A stretch of DNA of 64,000 bases from Enterococcus alcedinis (GTDB taxonomy: Bacteria; Bacillota; Bacilli; Lactobacillales; Enterococcaceae). The stretch lies in NCBI RefSeq assembly GCF_014635985.1, contig NZ_BMDT01000001.1, positions 62,001-126,000 of the forward strand, in the 5' to 3' direction. The notes under the pieces were generated by a model. That model made no database searches. It saw only the letters and a program-made list of their open reading frames with translations, and had not been told where the DNA came from. Both the position numbers and the translations under genes were made by a program. Below, piece after piece: positions 62,756-64,000 of this stretch. Position 1 is the stretch's first letter. Each line of letters begins with the position of its first letter.

Positions 62756-64000
62756 ATGATACAAGGAAAGTTGCCAACAAAATGGCAAGCAAGATGGCAA
62801 GAAAGTGGTTTTTCAGAGCCATCATTGATTCAAGAACAAGTTTTTGAACCATTATCGAAAAAAGAAACGATTGTTGGAATTTCACCAACAGGTTCCGGAA
62901 AAACATTAGCTTATCTTTTACCAACACTCTTACAAGTCAAGCCTGGAGAAGGCAATCAACTATTAATTTTGGCTTCTTCACAAGAATTAGGGATTCAAGT
63001 CACTGATGTTGCTCGTTTGTGGGCAAAAGATTTAGGCTTAAAAGTTCAACCTCTAATTGGAGGTGCGAATTCAAAGCGCCAAATTGAAAAATTAAAAGAA
63101 AAACCAGAAGTTATTATTGGAACACCAGGACGTGTCTTGGAAATGATGAAGCAAAAGAAAGTCAAGGCGCATTTGCTACAAACGATTATTCTTGATGAAG
63201 CAGATCAATTGCTTTTACCTGAAACAATCGCTTTTGTTCAAGGAATTTTAAAATTTACAACAGAAGATGTGCACTATGCTTTCTTTTCTGCAACAGCTGA
63301 CGTTGCTTTGCCAGCAATTGAAAAAATTGTCACAAAAGAATTAGAAGTCATTGATGTGACGGATTTAAATCCAAAAAATACTGGCGTCAACCACTATTAC
63401 TTGAATGTTTCGAAACGTCAAGTAGTCGATACGTTACGCAGCTTATCGCACATGAAAGACTTTCAAGGTTTTGTTTTTTTTAATCAATTGTCAGAGCTTG
63501 GAAGTGCGGAAGAAAAATTACTTTATAACCACGTTCCTGTGGCTTCTTTAGCATCGGACCAATCAAAAGAAATGCGTAAATTAGCATTGGAACACTTTAG
63601 AGAAAAGAAGATTCGTCAATTATTAACGACGGATTTAGCTTCAAGAGGCTTAGATGTAGCGAATGTTCCTTATGTGATTAACGTAGAAGTTCCGATGACG
63701 AAAGAAAGCTACTTACACCGTGGTGGACGAATTGGTCGCATGGGAGCACCTGGTACGATAGTGACACTTGTTCAAGATCATACGGTACGTGACTTAAAAC
63801 GGATGACAAAAGAGCTAGCTATCGAAGTGACAGAAGTCTATTTACATGGTGGGCAACTCACGATTGAACGTCCAGCTAAAATCGAACATAAAGAGAAAAA
63901 ATCAGAAGAAAAAATTAAAAAAGTAGCGAAGAATACAGAGAAAAAGACCGAGAAAGTTAGTCATTCTGTAGCTAAGAAAAAGAAAATAAAAAAGAAAAAA
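62756..64000 (+). CDS. DEAD/DEAH box RNA helicase (3' end outside window)
   Basis: A partial gene with 415 codons to the window edge and no stop. It encodes an ATP-dependent RNA helicase: a Q-motif-like N terminus, motif I PTGSGKT, GTPGRVLE, motif II LDEADQLL (a DEAD box), SAT, and motif VI HRGGRIGRMG. After about residue 375 comes a lysine-rich tail that probably binds RNA. ATG 62756 follows AGAGGAA. It resembles the smaller helicases related to B. subtilis YfmL and CshC, but the exact paralogue is not assignable. Confidence 0.93.
   Translation, partial: MIQGKLPTKWQARWQESGFSEPSLIQEQVFEPLSKKETIVGISPTGSGKTLAYLLPTLLQVKPGEGNQLLILASSQELGIQVTDVARLWAKDLGLKVQPLIGGANSKRQIEKLKEKPEVIIGTPGRVLEMMKQKKVKAHLLQTIILDEADQLLLPETIAFVQGILKFTTEDVHYAFFSATADVALPAIEKIVTKELEVIDVTDLNPKNTGVNHYYLNVSKRQVVDTLRSLSHMKDFQGFVFFNQLSELGSAEEKLLYNHVPVASLASDQSKEMRKLALEHFREKKIRQLLTTDLASRGLDVANVPYVINVEVPMTKESYLHRGGRIGRMGAPGTIVTLVQDHTVRDLKRMTKELAIEVTEVYLHGGQLTIERPAKIEHKEKKSEEKIKKVAKNTEKKTEKVSHSVAKKKKIKKKK

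Noticed and set aside
1-64000. CRISPR array, prophage, insertion sequence, tRNA or rRNA genes
   Set aside because: No regularly spaced repeats, transposase, integrase or phage structural frames, and no tRNA-like or rRNA-like sequence was recognised by eye; a tRNA or Rfam scan would be needed to exclude small RNAs fully.

Overview
The window is an ordinary chromosomal segment of a low-GC Firmicute of the order Lactobacillales, most likely Enterococcaceae (Vagococcus or Enterococcus type). The evidence is AT-rich DNA, strong AGGAGG ribosome binding sites with frequent TTG and GTG starts, T-box leaders, a programmed frameshift in prfB, a three-gene liaXYZ set known from enterococci, hprK/ccpA carbon control, and a gene order (secA-prfB-ftsEX, pst operon, liaXYZ, hprK-lgt-gpsA-galU, divergent pepQ/ccpA) that resembles my recollection of Enterococcus faecalis. 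The genus cannot be settled from the sequence alone. I saw no rRNA, tRNA, phage, insertion sequence, plasmid or CRISPR.

Layout. 1-4.4 kb: 3' end of secA, prfB with its frameshift, ftsE-ftsX. 4.6-7.7 kb: a DUF1576 membrane protein, then a cysteine-type T-box driving cysK-cysE. 7.9-13 kb: phosphate uptake operon pstS-pstC-pstA-pstB-pstB-phoU with an internal candidate Pho box. 13.1-15.4 kb: liaX-liaY-liaZ envelope stress operon. 15.5-17.2 kb: an M3 oligopeptidase on the minus strand. 17.4-22.3 kb: hprK-lgt-gpsA-galU and two small envelope-associated proteins. 22.4-29.1 kb: a YwbE-family protein and pepQ (minus), ccpA (plus), a class A penicillin-binding protein (minus), tyrS (plus). 29.2-40.5 kb: AEC transporter, endonuclease IV, YneF, a heterodimeric ABC exporter, glutathione peroxidase and MATE pump (minus), trxB, phosphoglucomutase, and a CzrA-like metal sensor. 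40.6-44.2 kb: hom-thrB, a PPDK regulatory protein (minus), a Zur-like repressor. 44.4-51.1 kb: rpsU, yqeY, then phoH-pgpH-ybeY-dgkA-era-recO. 51.2-54.4 kb: a glycine-type T-box and glyQ-glyS. 54.6-64 kb: a 2-hydroxyacid dehydrogenase with an altered active site, yidC2, acyP, a TrmH-type methyltransferase, an HD protein, a DUF218 protein, dacA, a DUF4828 protein, a Gfo/Idh oxidoreductase and a DEAD-box helicase cut by the window end.

Themes. Envelope building and stress are heavily represented (secA, ftsEX, liaXYZ, lgt, class A PBP, dacA, yidC, dgkA). Translation and RNA quality (prfB, rpsU, ybeY, era, glyQS, tyrS, TrmH-type protein, helicase), redox defence (trxB, gpx), carbon control (hprK, ccpA) and zinc sensing (two regulators 3.3 kb apart) make up most of the rest. 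I found no clearly new multi-gene system. The more unusual items are regulatory or structural: a CodY-like palindrome and cre-like site in the ccpA promoter/leader, 11-bp-spaced repeats upstream of pstC, several large imperfect inverted repeats between genes, a two-copy intergenic repeat, a 44-bp perfect palindrome used as terminator, and a dehydrogenase lacking the canonical catalytic arginine.
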